DNA of 64,000 nt from Chlorogloeopsis fritschii PCC 6912 (GCF_000317285.1 NZ_AJLN01000061.1:102256-166255), one strand, 5' to 3'. Positions 53,974 through 63,448 are shown, counted from the stretch's first letter. Notes: generated from the letters alone by a model not told the origin. Numbers and translations: made by a program.

Positions 53974-54417
53974 TTACAACACAGTTAAGAAGGTATCTTT
54001 TCCTTGTATAGGTAAAAGCCTCAATCGCTGATTGTGCACATCAGGTTCTAAGCCTAAATCCTCTAAAGGGATTAATCCTAATAGAGGATCTGAACCTGCT
54101 GGTAACTCAATACAGTTAAACGTTCCTTCTCTACCTTCAACAGTAAGGCTAATCTCCCTAAATACGCGAACTTTTTGCACTCCCACAGCAATTTTTACAT
54201 CTACTTGTTCTTGAAAAACCAGACCTAAATCCATAATGATATTTTCAGGCAGGCAAAGTCGAGTAGCACCAGTATCAACTAGGACATTTTCTAAGGTGAT
54301 TGAACGAATTTGATGAGTAGGAATAAATCCTCTTTCTGCAAGAATTTGGTCAATTCGATTAGTAACAGTCATTGTGGTTGTGACTTTGCCCATTCTTTTA
54401 TCAGTTATAGTTGCCAT
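53974..54417 (-). CDS. Retropepsin-like aspartyl protease family protein
   Basis: The 147-residue protein starts at MATITDKRMGKV with AGGA five bases upstream. It carries one catalytic-type motif VLVDTGATRLCLP (Asp48-Thr-Gly-Ala) in a small beta-rich fold, with later motifs FNCIELPAGSDPLLGLIPLEDLGL that match clan AA aspartic proteases of bacteria and cyanobacteria. A dimer would be needed for activity, as in retropepsins. Whether it is a functional protease is unknown. It converges on the metal-binding protein gene. Confidence 0.82.
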   Translation of the reverse strand: MATITDKRMGKVTTTMTVTNRIDQILAERGFIPTHQIRSITLENVLVDTGATRLCLPENIIMDLGLVFQEQVDVKIAVGVQKVRVFREISLTVEGREGTFNCIELPAGSDPLLGLIPLEDLGLEPDVHNQRLRLLPIQGKDTFLTVL

Positions 54418-54512
54418 AATTCCTAACCTCAAAATAAGATTATAGAAATTAGTTTTATGTTAAATGTATTCTCTGTACTGAATTATGACAACGTTCATAC
54501 CTGATATATTGC

Positions 54513-55424
54513 CTAAGGAATGTCATCAGGTATTATAGTCATCATCATTTCTTTATTTATTCCAGAAATTTTGACTAGTCTATTTGCCTGTTTTTCCCTT
54601 GTTTTATCGAATATATTTCTAGCAAGCCTGCCATTACCAAAATTCTTATCTCTACTTTGATATAAATTAGTAAATTTATTTATTAATACTTTCTTTGATT
54701 TACCAGTGAGTTTGAAATTTTCCTGCTCACAAATTTTTTCAAAAATAGTCAGTAATTCTTGAGGTTGATAATCATCAAAATAGAAATACTTATTAAATCT
54801 AGACTTTAGACCAGGATTGGCATCCATAAATCTTGACATTTCCTCATTGTAGCCAGCAACAATGACTACCAGTCTGTCTCTATAATCTTCTATTCTTTTC
54901 AGTAAAGTGTCTATAGCTTCTTGTCCGAAATCATTTTTAGATCCTTCTGGCTTGAGTGCATAAGCTTCATCAATAAACAATACACCGTCTAACGCTGACT
55001 CAACTAGTTCGTCTACTTTAAGGGCAGTTTGTCCAACATACCCTGCAACTAATCCCGATCTATCAGTTTCAACAACATGACCTTTAGAAAGTATGCCTAA
55101 GTTTTTGTATATCTCTCCCATAAGACGAGCTACAGTTGTCTTTCCAGTTCCAGGAGGGCCACAAAACACAGAATGGAGTGTCAAAGAAGTAGTAGCCAGT
55201 CCTGTTTCTTGACGAAGCTTCTGGATTTTGAGGAAATTAATGAGAGTATTTATCTCATCTTTGACATTTTGCATTCCTACCAAATTATTTAGCTTGTTTA
55301 AAACTGCCTCCAAATCTTCACAATTCAAATCAGACTTACCAGGAAAATTATTACTACCAGAGCGCTTTAGCTCTGCTTTCATTCTTTGCAACTCATCCTC
55401 AATCTCATCATCCCAAAAAGGCAT
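54513..55424 (-). CDS. CbbX/SpoVK-type AAA+ ATPase
   Basis: The 303-residue AAA+ protein has an N-terminal helical part (residues 1-50), then [23 protein letters not shown], Walker [10 protein letters not shown], a pore/arm region ([24 protein letters not shown]), Walker [10 protein letters not shown] and sensors [10 protein letters not shown] and [16 protein letters not shown]. It belongs to the CbbX/SpoVK/EccA-like group. Proteobacterial and red-algal CbbX remodels Rubisco, but this gene is not near Rubisco genes and the group has many members, so a general chaperone role is all that can be stated. It is on the same strand as the retropepsin-like gene, 95 bases upstream of it. Confidence 0.87.
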   Translation of the reverse strand: MPFWDDEIEDELQRMKAELKRSGSNNFPGKSDLNCEDLEAVLNKLNNLVGMQNVKDEINTLINFLKIQKLRQETGLATTSLTLHSVFCGPPGTGKTTVARLMGEIYKNLGILSKGHVVETDRSGLVAGYVGQTALKVDELVESALDGVLFIDEAYALKPEGSKNDFGQEAIDTLLKRIEDYRDRLVVIVAGYNEEMSRFMDANPGLKSRFNKYFYFDDYQPQELLTIFEKICEQENFKLTGKSKKVLINKFTNLYQSRDKNFGNGRLARNIFDKTREKQANRLVKISGINKEMMMTIIPDDIP

Positions 55425-55484
55425 ACTCTGTATCCTCTACAATCTATTGAATAAAGTGAGCAATATGTACTTAGTAAGTGAGTT

Positions 55485-55598
55485 ATACCAATTCCCCATA
55501 AAGATGCACTTAATATTAAAAAAGAACTACAAAGGACACAAAGAACGCAAAGGAAGAATTTGATACTCACTAAGTGCAAGTTCATAGAGAATTGGTAT
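55485..55598. repeat. MITE-like element with ATACCAATTC ends
   Basis: ATACCAATTC (55485-55494) is inverted as GAATTGGTAT (55589-55598). The inner part includes GATGCACTTA and TAAGTGCA, also inverted. I do not see a convincing target-site duplication beyond the TTA-type context. Confidence 0.55.
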
Positions 55599-55748
55599 TA
55601 CATCATTTACTTTATCCAAGATAATCTCAGTTGTCTTGTAGAGGCAATTCTTGTTGGTATTTCCAATGAATAATTTTACAAACACCCGGTTTGGACTAAC
55701 TGATGCGTTTAAATGCTGCTACTGACAATCTTGTAAAACTAAGATATC

Positions 55749-55791
55749 TAGTAGCGTGTCTACCCAAAAAAAGGTTTATCACACGCTACTA
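55749..55791. repeat. Hairpin with TAGTAGCGTGT arms
   Basis: TAGTAGCGTGT (55749-55759) pairs with ACACGCTACTA (55781-55791) across a 21-base loop. No downstream T run is present. No gene lies in this 581-base spacer (55425-56005). Confidence 0.55.
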
Positions 55792-55908
55792 AGTGAGTTA
55801 ATTTTGATAACTTGCACCAGTAGCAAATACCGCCTCAGAATGAATTCTCAAACCTCATAGCCGAAGTCCTTTAAAGAAGACTAGACTTTACTTCTATTAG
55901 TTGATTAC

Positions 55909-55985
55909 AGTCCACTTGAGTGGACTTAAGCTATCAGCCAAGAAATTTATTTCTTGGCTGGCTTGGGGTGCTTAGGCGCTAATTA
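55909..55985. repeat. Palindrome-containing dispersed repeat (copy 2)
   Basis: The core arms CAGCCAAGAAAT (55935-55946) and ATTTCTTGGCTG (55949-55960) pair perfectly around two T residues. The flanks AGTCCACTTGAG and GGGTGCTTAGGCGCTAATT match the inverted copy at 19493-19559. It also contains a second small palindrome, AGTCCACTTGAGTGGACT. Confidence 0.65.
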
Positions 55986-56005
55986 AGAATGGTGCAAGTT
56001 GTTAA

Positions 56006-57202
56006 TTAATTTGTGGTTGACTTCGCTATCACTTGCAACTGTAACCCTGGCGGATAACTTCCTTCTTCTTTAATTCGCTTAATATCAGCATCTGTCATCC
56101 GCAAACCCAATGTTTGTGCTACTGCCCTGACAATGTCGCCGCGATCGATGACACCCGCAACAGCACCCGCAGGCGAAAGTACGGTAACGCGGGGTAAATT
56201 TTCATTTTCGAGCTTATTAATTACCTCAGCGATATTAGTAGATTCCTCTACAGTAGGTATTTCTGTAAGGGGATGCACAATGCTTTCTACAGTCTTAGTT
56301 TCCCACTCACTTCTTTCTACTAGACGCAAGTCGTCAATAGAAACCATACCTCGGTAACGCCCATCCGACTCGGCAAAATAAACTTGGGCTGGGGCGGTTT
56401 CGAGTAGATACAAATCAGCGAAGGCACGCAAAGTCTGGTTGGCATCGACTATGCGAAAGTCACGAGTCATTGCCTCAGTTGCCTTAAGCTTGAGCAAGGT
56501 TTCTTGCAACATTGTGACGCGATCGTAACTAGTGGCATTGCGGATACCAAACCAACCTAATAAAGCAATCCACAAACCAGTTACTAGCTCTCCGGTAAAG
56601 TAGTCTACTGCCAAACCCAAAGCGATCGCACCATAACCCAAAATTTGTCCGGCTTTAGCTGCCAAATGTACTGCTTGAAAGCGATCGCCTGTAGCTTGCC
56701 ATAGTGCTGCTTTTAACACTTGTCCGCCATCAAGGGGCAAACCAGGAATTAGGTTAAATAATGCCAAAACTAAGTTAATTCGTGCCAAATCTCCTACCAT
56801 AACGTGGAGAGGATTGGCATTAGGTAAGGCATCGGCTACGAGACGAAGCAGTAAAAATAGTACAATGCTAACTACTGGCCCGGCGATCGCAACTTGAAAT
56901 GCTTTACCTGGAGTTTTGGATTCTTCTTCAATCGCAGCAATCCCGCCAAATAGAAACAGGGTAATGGAGTTAACTTTAATGCCTTGCGATCGCGCTACCA
57001 AGCTGTGCCCCAACTCGTGTAACAATACCGAAGCAAAGAGTAATAAAGCCATTATTACCCCAGAACTCCAAGCTAAGACAGTACCTAATTCCTGATAAGC
57101 TACTGCAAAATTAAGGATTGCCAACCCTAAAATCACAAACCATAAGGGGTCTAAAAATAAAGGAATTCCAAAAAAAGACCCTATTCTCCAATTTGTTTGC
57201 AT
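56006..57202 (-). CDS. Site-2 protease (M50) with CBS domain pair
   Basis: The 398-residue membrane protein is an intramembrane zinc metalloprotease. The active-site motif HELGHSLVARS (His62, Glu63, His66) lies in one helix and the third ligand Asp in LIPGLPLDGGQVLKAALW. About six helices form the core. From about residue 240 the cytosolic tail holds two CBS motifs (MTRDFRIVDANQTLRAFADL and IVHPLTEIPTVEESTNIAEV), which bind adenine nucleotides in related proteins and may gate activity. The layout resembles archaeal and cyanobacterial S2P-CBS enzymes. The substrate is unknown; anti-sigma factors are common substrates of this class. Confidence 0.92.
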   Translation of the reverse strand: MQTNWRIGSFFGIPLFLDPLWFVILGLAILNFAVAYQELGTVLAWSSGVIMALLLFASVLLHELGHSLVARSQGIKVNSITLFLFGGIAAIEEESKTPGKAFQVAIAGPVVSIVLFLLLRLVADALPNANPLHVMVGDLARINLVLALFNLIPGLPLDGGQVLKAALWQATGDRFQAVHLAAKAGQILGYGAIALGLAVDYFTGELVTGLWIALLGWFGIRNATSYDRVTMLQETLLKLKATEAMTRDFRIVDANQTLRAFADLYLLETAPAQVYFAESDGRYRGMVSIDDLRLVERSEWETKTVESIVHPLTEIPTVEESTNIAEVINKLENENLPRVTVLSPAGAVAGVIDRGDIVRAVAQTLGLRMTDADIKRIKEEGSYPPGLQLQVIAKSTTN

Positions 57203-57531
57203 TCTTATTTCCCAAAACTAGATTTTCCAACAAGCGAGAAAAATTTAACAATGTGTAATTTTTGAGCCATAAAAAGTTTTACTTGCTGTACTGATAGCGC
57301 TGAAATACGAAGGCGCAAAACCCAGCCTTAGCCAGCGGGATTAGAAAAATCAAAATTAGCTGGTTGAGATTCTCTTATTTCTAGAATAGACAATTAAAGC
57401 CTGCGATTGGAACTCAAAAATCAAGACAGCAGAGCCAGCGGTGTTTGCTGAAATTCTGCTGCATTTTCGGTACAATGATAGATGCGATCAAAGTAGTGTC
57501 CTGTAATATTTGGTTTTGAGTATAACCAAAG
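57203..57531. other. Spacer without recognisable features
   Basis: These 329 bases upstream of the M50 protease gene contain no gene, repeat or terminator that I can support. The promoter of the protease gene should lie here. Confidence 0.4.
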
Positions 57532-57960
57532 CTAAGATTTAGCCTTAAGTAGAGGGAAGAAACCAACAGCAAGGCTGACACATCCAACTACAATCCACCA
57601 TTTGTCTTTTTGCTCAACTTGTAAATATGACTGTTGGGGGTTTTTCACAAAACTGCTGATCCGAGATGCAATTTCTCGCTGTTGTGCTTCGTCGCCATAG
57701 TTTGCAAAGGACGAAAATGGAACTTCACCATTAATAGTATAGATAACAATTTTAGGAGATTCGTTATCTTTTTTATTTAGAAATTTAGCTCCTTTTAATT
57801 TATTGACGGGCATTTCTTTTTCTTCAGACCACAGAAAGCCAGAACGCACAAGTTTACAATATCCTTGGTTTGGCTCAGTTCGGCTGCAAGTAAAGGTACT
57901 AACCTTGGCAAAAGAAATCAAGAAAAGTCCAAATATTATGAATATCAGCCTCAATTGCAA
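57532..57960 (-). CDS. Hypothetical membrane protein, two TM helices
   Basis: The 142-residue protein has an N-terminal hydrophobic helix (LRLIFIIFGLFLISFA) and a C-terminal one (WWIVVGCVSLAVGFFPLL), with an exposed middle part of about 95 residues. The middle contains CSRTEPNQGYCKL and the stretch VNKLKGAKFLNKKDNESPKIVIYT, which resembles PH-like or beta-rich domains of small cyanobacterial membrane proteins. Two conserved-looking Cys might form a disulfide if this part is outside the cytoplasm. I do not recognise the family. Confidence 0.6.
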   Translation of the reverse strand: MQLRLIFIIFGLFLISFAKVSTFTCSRTEPNQGYCKLVRSGFLWSEEKEMPVNKLKGAKFLNKKDNESPKIVIYTINGEVPFSSFANYGDEAQQREIASRISSFVKNPQQSYLQVEQKDKWWIVVGCVSLAVGFFPLLKAKS

Positions 57961-58508
57961 CTCCTATTTATAATCGATTTAGTAATAGTTAAAATTGAAA
58001 AATATTTAAATTTTTTGAACTAAATACAGTGTTGATATTTTTGAATTTAGCGAAACTATCTTAATATTTATAGATATTAAAGTTTTGCAAGCAAAGTAGT
58101 TTGTTGATTTTATCAGCTTATAATTTGATACAGGAATTTGATGTAAAATTTTTAAATTTGCTTCATCAAATATTCGTTACTAACATTCATTGAATAAGAA
58201 TTCAGAATAAATTTTTTATTCTGGCTCCTGGCTTCTGGCTTCTGAATTCTTCTATAAGTATGCTAATAATATTTTAACTTTTCAAATATCCTCATGCAGC
58301 ACGAAAATATACCATTTTCTTAACTAACTGTAAAAATTTTCTTAACTTCATCATTATTGATACAAAAGAAGTTTAAATAAATTAAAAATATTTACAATAT
58401 TAAAATAAACATAGCAGTTATAGTTAGTACAAAATACCGACTTATCTAAAAAGCCGGGTATCTGTGTATTTAGTGACTAATATTCAATACCTGATAGTCT
58501 CTTGACCA
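57961..58508. other. AT-rich spacer with a decayed palindrome
   Basis: The region is mostly AT-rich. A TTCTGGCTCCTGGCTTCTGG short repeat lies near 58217-58245. Near 58435-58463 is ATACCGACTT and AAGCCGGGTAT, a decayed version of the AGATCCCCGACTT palindrome found twice elsewhere. No gene is visible. Confidence 0.45.
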
Positions 58509-59810
58509 TTAGGAATCAGCTTTTAGCGACTTTGTACTTTCTGGATGTGCCATTGCCAACCCTGCTAAATAAGCAGTTGTCCAAGCGCTTTGGAAATTAA
58601 AGCCACCAGTGATACCATCTATATCCAAAATTTCTCCAGCAAAATAAAGACCTGGTACTAACTTGCTTTCCATAGTCTTAAAATTGACTTGCTTAAGATT
58701 AATACCGCCACAAGTGACAAATTCTTCTTTGAATACTCCTTTACCACTAATCAAATATTTTCCTTGAGAAATTTCTTGAACTAATTGATTTAAGTTTTTA
58801 TTAGATAATTCTGCCCAGCGGTTTTCAGTGATAATACCGACGCGAGAAATTATGTATTGCCAGAGGCGGTGGGGTAAGTCAACACCACGATGGGATACTA
58901 TGAGGCGCTTGGGTGAATCATTCTTGACTGCTAATAATTGCTGGCGTACTTGTTCTTGTTGCAGCTGGGGTAGCCAATTAATGAGTAAAGTAGCTTGGTA
59001 GTTACTTGAGTGCAATGCTCTCGCGCCCCAAGCAGAAAGCTTGAGTACAGCCGGGCCGCTCAAACCCCAATGGGTAATCAATAATGGCCCTGTTTGTTCT
59101 AATGGAGAGTGTTCTGGTACTATTAAGCGTAACTTGGCATAGTTAACACTTACGCCAGCTAACTCCCTTAACTTTTCATCACGAATATTGAAGGTAAATA
59201 AAGAGGGAACGGGTTTTTCAATGGTGTGTCCCAGTTGTTGGGCGATTTTATAACCTAAAGGATTGCTGCCCGTAGCTAACAGCAGGCGATCGCATGGCAA
59301 TTGTTCTCCCGACTTCAGGATCACCTCGAAATTAGAGAGTGGGAGAAATTCCCCCTCTCTCCCTATCACCCCCTTTCCCCCTCCTCTTCTTACCCCTACC
59401 ACCACCGCGCCTGTACGCAGTTCTACTTTCGCGGCTTTTGTGGCATCCATCAGACAATTGACAATTGTTTCCGAGGAATCTGTAATCGGGAACATCCTGC
59501 CATCAGCTTCGGTTTTTAACTGTACGCCATTCTTAGCAAACCAAGCGACTGTATCTTGAGGTTGAAAACGCGTAAACGCCCCTAGTAAAGCTTTTCCACC
59601 TCTGGGGTAATTTTGGATTAACACCTTTGGATCGAAGCAAGCATGAGTGACGTTGCAGCGCCCCCCACCAGAAATGCGAACTTTAGCCAGTGGTTGATTG
59701 CTAGCTTCGAGTAAAATCACACGAGCGCGAGGATTACTTTTGGCAGCAGCGATCGCGCCAAAAAAACCAGCTGCACCACCACCTATGACTACTATCCGTA
59801 GTGGTTCCAC
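58509..59810 (-). CDS. HI0933/BaiN-type NAD(P)/FAD-dependent oxidoreductase
   Basis: The 433-residue flavoprotein starts at a GTG (VEPLRIVVIGGGAAGFFGAI) preceded by AGGA; a longer frame would overlap the rubredoxin gene in another frame and is rejected. FAD-binding motifs are IGGGAAGFFGAIAA, RISGGGRCNVTH, LLATGSNPLGY and the terminal FAGEILDIDGITGGFNFQSAW. The family (HI0933, YhiN, BaiN) includes flavin-dependent reductases; the substrate is not known. It lies 52 bases after a soluble rubredoxin gene on the same strand, so electron transfer between the two is plausible but not proven. Confidence 0.9.
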   Translation of the reverse strand: MEPLRIVVIGGGAAGFFGAIAAAKSNPRARVILLEASNQPLAKVRISGGGRCNVTHACFDPKVLIQNYPRGGKALLGAFTRFQPQDTVAWFAKNGVQLKTEADGRMFPITDSSETIVNCLMDATKAAKVELRTGAVVVGVRRGGGKGVIGREGEFLPLSNFEVILKSGEQLPCDRLLLATGSNPLGYKIAQQLGHTIEKPVPSLFTFNIRDEKLRELAGVSVNYAKLRLIVPEHSPLEQTGPLLITHWGLSGPAVLKLSAWGARALHSSNYQATLLINWLPQLQQEQVRQQLLAVKNDSPKRLIVSHRGVDLPHRLWQYIISRVGIITENRWAELSNKNLNQLVQEISQGKYLISGKGVFKEEFVTCGGINLKQVNFKTMESKLVPGLYFAGEILDIDGITGGFNFQSAWTTAYLAGLAMAHPESTKSLKADS

Positions 59811-59862
59811 AGTTAAAAAATTCCTAAAAACCTGTTGAGTGAAATTGTCAGCGTAATACTTA

Positions 59863-60024
59863 TTATTCTTCTGATTCAAATTGATTTTTTTCTGCTCCAC
59901 AAACTGGACATATCCAATCTTCTGGTATATCTTCAAAAGCCGTCCCTGGTTCTATACCGCTATCTGGATCGCCGACTTCTGGATCGTATTCGTATCCGCA
60001 GACACTGCATACATACTTTTGCAT
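59863..60024 (-). CDS. Rubredoxin (soluble, short form)
   Basis: The 53-residue protein starts at [20 protein letters not shown] and has the two CxxCG knuckles ([11 protein letters not shown] and [13 protein letters not shown]) that hold one iron. It has no C-terminal membrane anchor, unlike the thylakoid RubA protein of oxygenic phototrophs, so it is a soluble electron carrier. The following gene encodes an FAD-dependent oxidoreductase, a possible partner. The longer ATG start seven codons earlier is possible but less typical. Confidence 0.93.
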   Translation of the reverse strand: MQKYVCSVCGYEYDPEVGDPDSGIEPGTAFEDIPEDWICPVCGAEKNQFESEE

Positions 60025-60441
60025 CTTTGAACCTGCCCCAACCAATGCTTTGCTCTATATCCATATTAATTACCTTACACAAAAAATGTTACTTATATTA
60101 CTTTTTTACAAGGAGTTAGAATATTCTAGATACTTCTTTAACCGCATTCTGTATGTAGGATACAGTTATTCTGGCTTCTGAATTCTTTATTGATTAAGTA
60201 ACCGATATTCTAAAAAACTGAACAATTTAAAAATTTAAAAAGTATGATGCAGAAATTCAAAGTTTTAGATAAATAATTCTAATATACTGCTATTGACTTT
60301 GCTTTCTTTCTGGCTTCTCCAATATTCTGTAAAAATTACGCAATTATACCCTGTGATATAGAAGGTATTTAAATTTATTCTTTCTATTAATAGAGAATGA
60401 AATTTAACGTCAGCTTTTAAGAGACAAAAGAGTAGAGAACA
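60025..60441. other. Divergent AT-rich spacer
   Basis: About 420 bases separate the rubredoxin gene and the small HTH gene, which are divergent. No repeat or gene was found; both promoters should be here. Confidence 0.4.
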
Positions 60442-60693
60442 GTGACACAAAGGGCAAGGTTTCCTAATCTCATTAGTGAGTTGAGAAAAAGGCTGAAACT
60501 CTCGCGCAAGCAACTAGCTTGGCAACTGGGTATTTTTTCCCAGACAATGAATTGTTGGGGAAATAATCCGGCTATCCTTTCACACATGATAAGCAAGCTG
60601 GCTGAGGTTTTTATTCAGGAAATTGCGGCTCAAACCCTGAAACTAGCCCAAGCAAGATTTTTTAAACTAAAACCCACAGACATGAGAGTGTGA
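60442..60693 (+). CDS. Small HTH (XRE-like) protein
   Basis: The 83-residue protein begins at a GTG and has a helix-turn-helix of the Cro/C1 type in ISELRKRLKLSRKQLAWQLG followed by IFSQTMNCWGN. The C-terminal part (ILSHMISKLAEVFIQEIAAQ) is helical. It may be a DNA-binding regulator or an adaptor. It ends 9 bases before the FHA-GGDEF-EAL gene and is probably co-transcribed with it. The GTG start is supported only by the HTH continuing to the N-terminus; no good Shine-Dalgarno is seen. Confidence 0.65.
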   Translation: MTQRARFPNLISELRKRLKLSRKQLAWQLGIFSQTMNCWGNNPAILSHMISKLAEVFIQEIAAQTLKLAQARFFKLKPTDMRV

Positions 60694-60702
60694 AGAACAG
60701 CC

Positions 60703-63366
60703 ATGCCAGAAAATGAGCAGGAAAAAATATGGCACTTGTTAGTGGTACAAGACTTGCAAGGGCAGCGAACTATCCCTTTGAAAGAGGCTACCTATTCTCT
60801 TGGGCGTGACTCCAGAAACGCAATTGTTATACGTTCACGATCAGTGTCAAGGCAGCACGCAATTTTACTGCGGGTAACTCTTCCAGAAACAGATCAATAT
60901 GCTTTTCGGATTGTTGATGGTAGCTTTAAGGGTAAGCAGAGCACAAATGGCTTATTCATAAATGGTACAAAATGCTTCTCTCACGATCTTCAGCATGGAG
61001 ATTTAATTGAGTTTGGCAATAATCAGGTTAAGGCTAAATACTATGCTCTCTCCAATCTCTGTGATCAGAATTTTTCTGAGTCTTACGTAGTTGAACACTT
61101 ATCTGACTTACTTTCAGAATCAGGCAATTCTATCAATCCCTTTGAGACGCTTATAGTCAAAGACGATAGCCTTGAAAGAGCTAGTGAAGTTGCTTTAGCT
61201 CGTTTAGCTTCATTTCCCGAACTGATCCCCAATCCCATTATCGAGATGGATTTAGAGGGAACAATTACTTATCTCAATCCAGCTGCAACTTTCAAATTTC
61301 CCGATTTGAAAAAATCCGGCAAGCATCATCCTTTTATAGCAGAGCTAGTCACTACAGTTAAAAACCAAAAAGAGAATTCTTTTATTCGGGAAGTGGAAGT
61401 TGATAAAGCCGTTTTTGAACAATCTGTCCATTATCTTCCTGAGAGCGATTTAATTAGAACTTTTGTGATTCGGGAAATTACAGAGCAAAAACAAGCCGAA
61501 GCTGAACTGCATCAGCGCGATCGCTTGCTACAAGCAGTTGCAGAAGCTGCCAATTATTTATTAGTAGAAATGAACTATGAAATAGCAATCGAAAAAGCTT
61601 TGGCAGTATTGGGCGAAGCTGCTCAGGCGGATCGTGTCTATTTATTTGAGAACAATCCCCATCCAGTTACGGGAGAAATGGCAATAAACTTGCGATTTGA
61701 ATGGATATGCGAAAGAGTAGAGTCTTGTCGTCGTAACTGGCAAAATCAACCATATAATAATTCTGGGCTTAGTCATTGGTATGCTGCTTTCTCTAAAGGA
61801 GAGTTTATTGGTGGGTTGACCCGCGAATTAAGTGTGGCTGAACAAAAACTTCTTATGCGCGATGGTATTCAATCTCTGCTATTAGTACCTCTGCGGTTAG
61901 AGGAAAAGTTCTGGGGATGTCTGGGCTTGGTAGACTGTTCTCAAGAGCGTTATTGGTCAAAGCATGAAGAATCTACTCTGTTGACACTGGCTGCTAATAT
62001 CAGCGCCGCTCGCCAAAGGCAACAGGTAGAAGAAATGATTCGCTACCAAGCTCTTCACGATCTGCTGACTGGATTGCCCAATCGCCTGCTATTTAACGAA
62101 CAACTTTCTAAAACTCTGCCCAATGTAACCAGGAGAAAAGAAAGTTTAGCCGTGATGTTCCTCGATCTAGATCGATTTAAAACCATTAACGATTCTCTCG
62201 GACACACCCTTGGAGATTTATTATTGCAAAGTGTTGCTCAAAGATTGAACGATTCCCTCAGAGCAGGAGACACGGTTGCTCGTTGGGGAGGCGACGAATT
62301 TATTATCTTGCTACCCCAAATCACTAGCGTTGAAGAGGTAACTCAAGTTGCCAAGAGAATTTTACAAGCTTTAGAAAAAGCTTTTCTGATTGAAGGAAAC
62401 GAACTTTACATTAGTGCTAGTCTGGGGATTGCTTTACTGAACGAGCATAGCCCCGATGCGGAAACTCTAATCCAGCACGCAGATGTGGCTTTGTATCATG
62501 CTAAGGACAAGGGAAGGAATAACTATCAGTTTTACACCACTTCTATCAGTAGCAAAGCTCCTGAGGTGCTAACTATAGAGAAAAGCTTGCGCCATGCCTT
62601 AGAAAGAGAAGAATTTGTAGTTTATTACCAACCTCAAATTAATATTCATACAGGTAAGATTACTGGCATGGAAGCGCTACTGCGCTGGCAGCATCCAGAG
62701 ATGGGATTGGTAGCTCCCAATATTTTCATTCCTCTTGCCGAAGAGAGTGGATTAATTGTCCCCATCGGAGAATGGGTGTTGCGAACAGCGTGTATGCAGA
62801 ATAAAGCTTGGCAAAATGCAGGATTGCCTCCTTTGACAGTAGCGGTTAATCTCTCTCTCAAGCAGTTTCGCGAACCCAAATTAGTGCAGACTGTAGCCCA
62901 GATTTTAGAACAGACAGAGTTAGAGCCGCGTTTTTTAGAATTAGAAATTACGGAAACGGTAGCGATTGAAGACTTAAATTTTACCAAAAAAGTATTGCAA
63001 GAATTGGAGCAAATGGGCGTTCATCTTTCTATCGATGATTTTGGTACTGGTTATTCTTCTCTTTCACGCTTACAGTTGTTGCCATTACACAATCTCAAAA
63101 TTGATCGCTCTTTCATTCGTGAATTGACAACTGATGTGAAAGTTGCTCACATTGTCAAAGCTATAGTGACTTTGGGGCGAAACTTGGGATTGAGACTTAC
63201 TGCTGAAGGGGTAGAAAAGGAGGAAGAATTAGAGTTTTTGAAGTCTATTAACTGTGAGGATGTACAGGGCTTTCTGTTTTATAAACCGCTTTCTGCCCAA
63301 AAAGCAACAGAAATCCTTGAAAATACAATAGCAAATTCACACAAATGCAGCAGCGAACAGGGTTGA
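60703..63366 (+). CDS. FHA-PAS-GAF-GGDEF-EAL cyclic-di-GMP enzyme
   Basis: The 887-residue soluble protein combines five modules. FHA (about 10-110; LGRDSRNAIVIRSRSVSRQH) binds phosphothreonine peptides. A PAS-like part (about 165-260; IEMDLEGTITYLNPAA) and a GAF domain (about 275-445; AADRVYLFENNPHP) follow. GGDEF is intact (RWGGDEF, about 527-533) with an upstream inhibitory RxxD (RAGD), so a cyclase is possible. EAL is intact (GMEALLRW near 655; DDFGTGYSSL), so a phosphodiesterase is possible. Both halves being intact makes it a potentially bifunctional c-di-GMP enzyme. The FHA domain links it to Ser/Thr kinase signalling. No signal peptide or TM helix is present. Confidence 0.92.
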   Translation: MPENEQEKIWHLLVVQDLQGQRTIPLKEATYSLGRDSRNAIVIRSRSVSRQHAILLRVTLPETDQYAFRIVDGSFKGKQSTNGLFINGTKCFSHDLQHGDLIEFGNNQVKAKYYALSNLCDQNFSESYVVEHLSDLLSESGNSINPFETLIVKDDSLERASEVALARLASFPELIPNPIIEMDLEGTITYLNPAATFKFPDLKKSGKHHPFIAELVTTVKNQKENSFIREVEVDKAVFEQSVHYLPESDLIRTFVIREITEQKQAEAELHQRDRLLQAVAEAANYLLVEMNYEIAIEKALAVLGEAAQADRVYLFENNPHPVTGEMAINLRFEWICERVESCRRNWQNQPYNNSGLSHWYAAFSKGEFIGGLTRELSVAEQKLLMRDGIQSLLLVPLRLEEKFWGCLGLVDCSQERYWSKHEESTLLTLAANISAARQRQQVEEMIRYQALHDLLTGLPNRLLFNEQLSKTLPNVTRRKESLAVMFLDLDRFKTINDSLGHTLGDLLLQSVAQRLNDSLRAGDTVARWGGDEFIILLPQITSVEEVTQVAKRILQALEKAFLIEGNELYISASLGIALLNEHSPDAETLIQHADVALYHAKDKGRNNYQFYTTSISSKAPEVLTIEKSLRHALEREEFVVYYQPQINIHTGKITGMEALLRWQHPEMGLVAPNIFIPLAEESGLIVPIGEWVLRTACMQNKAWQNAGLPPLTVAVNLSLKQFREPKLVQTVAQILEQTELEPRFLELEITETVAIEDLNFTKKVLQELEQMGVHLSIDDFGTGYSSLSRLQLLPLHNLKIDRSFIRELTTDVKVAHIVKAIVTLGRNLGLRLTAEGVEKEEELEFLKSINCEDVQGFLFYKPLSAQKATEILENTIANSHKCSSEQG

Positions 63367-63448
63367 AAGCATATTGGTATATAGCTTTGTTCTTAAAATT
63401 TGTACTTCATTCACTTGCAATCTGCTGGAAGTATTACGCACTCACCAA

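Noticed and set aside
54513..55424. Rubisco activase cbbX
   Set aside because: The AAA+ subgroup fits, but there is no Rubisco gene nearby and the group is broad, so the symbol was not used.
59811..59936. Longer N-terminus for the HI0933-type flavoprotein
   Set aside because: The extension overlaps the rubredoxin gene in another frame and precedes the normal family start; a GTG with AGGA upstream explains the start.
60442..60693. Toxin-antitoxin module antitoxin
   Set aside because: The neighbour is a large c-di-GMP enzyme, not a toxin; no RelE, HicA or PIN-type partner is present.
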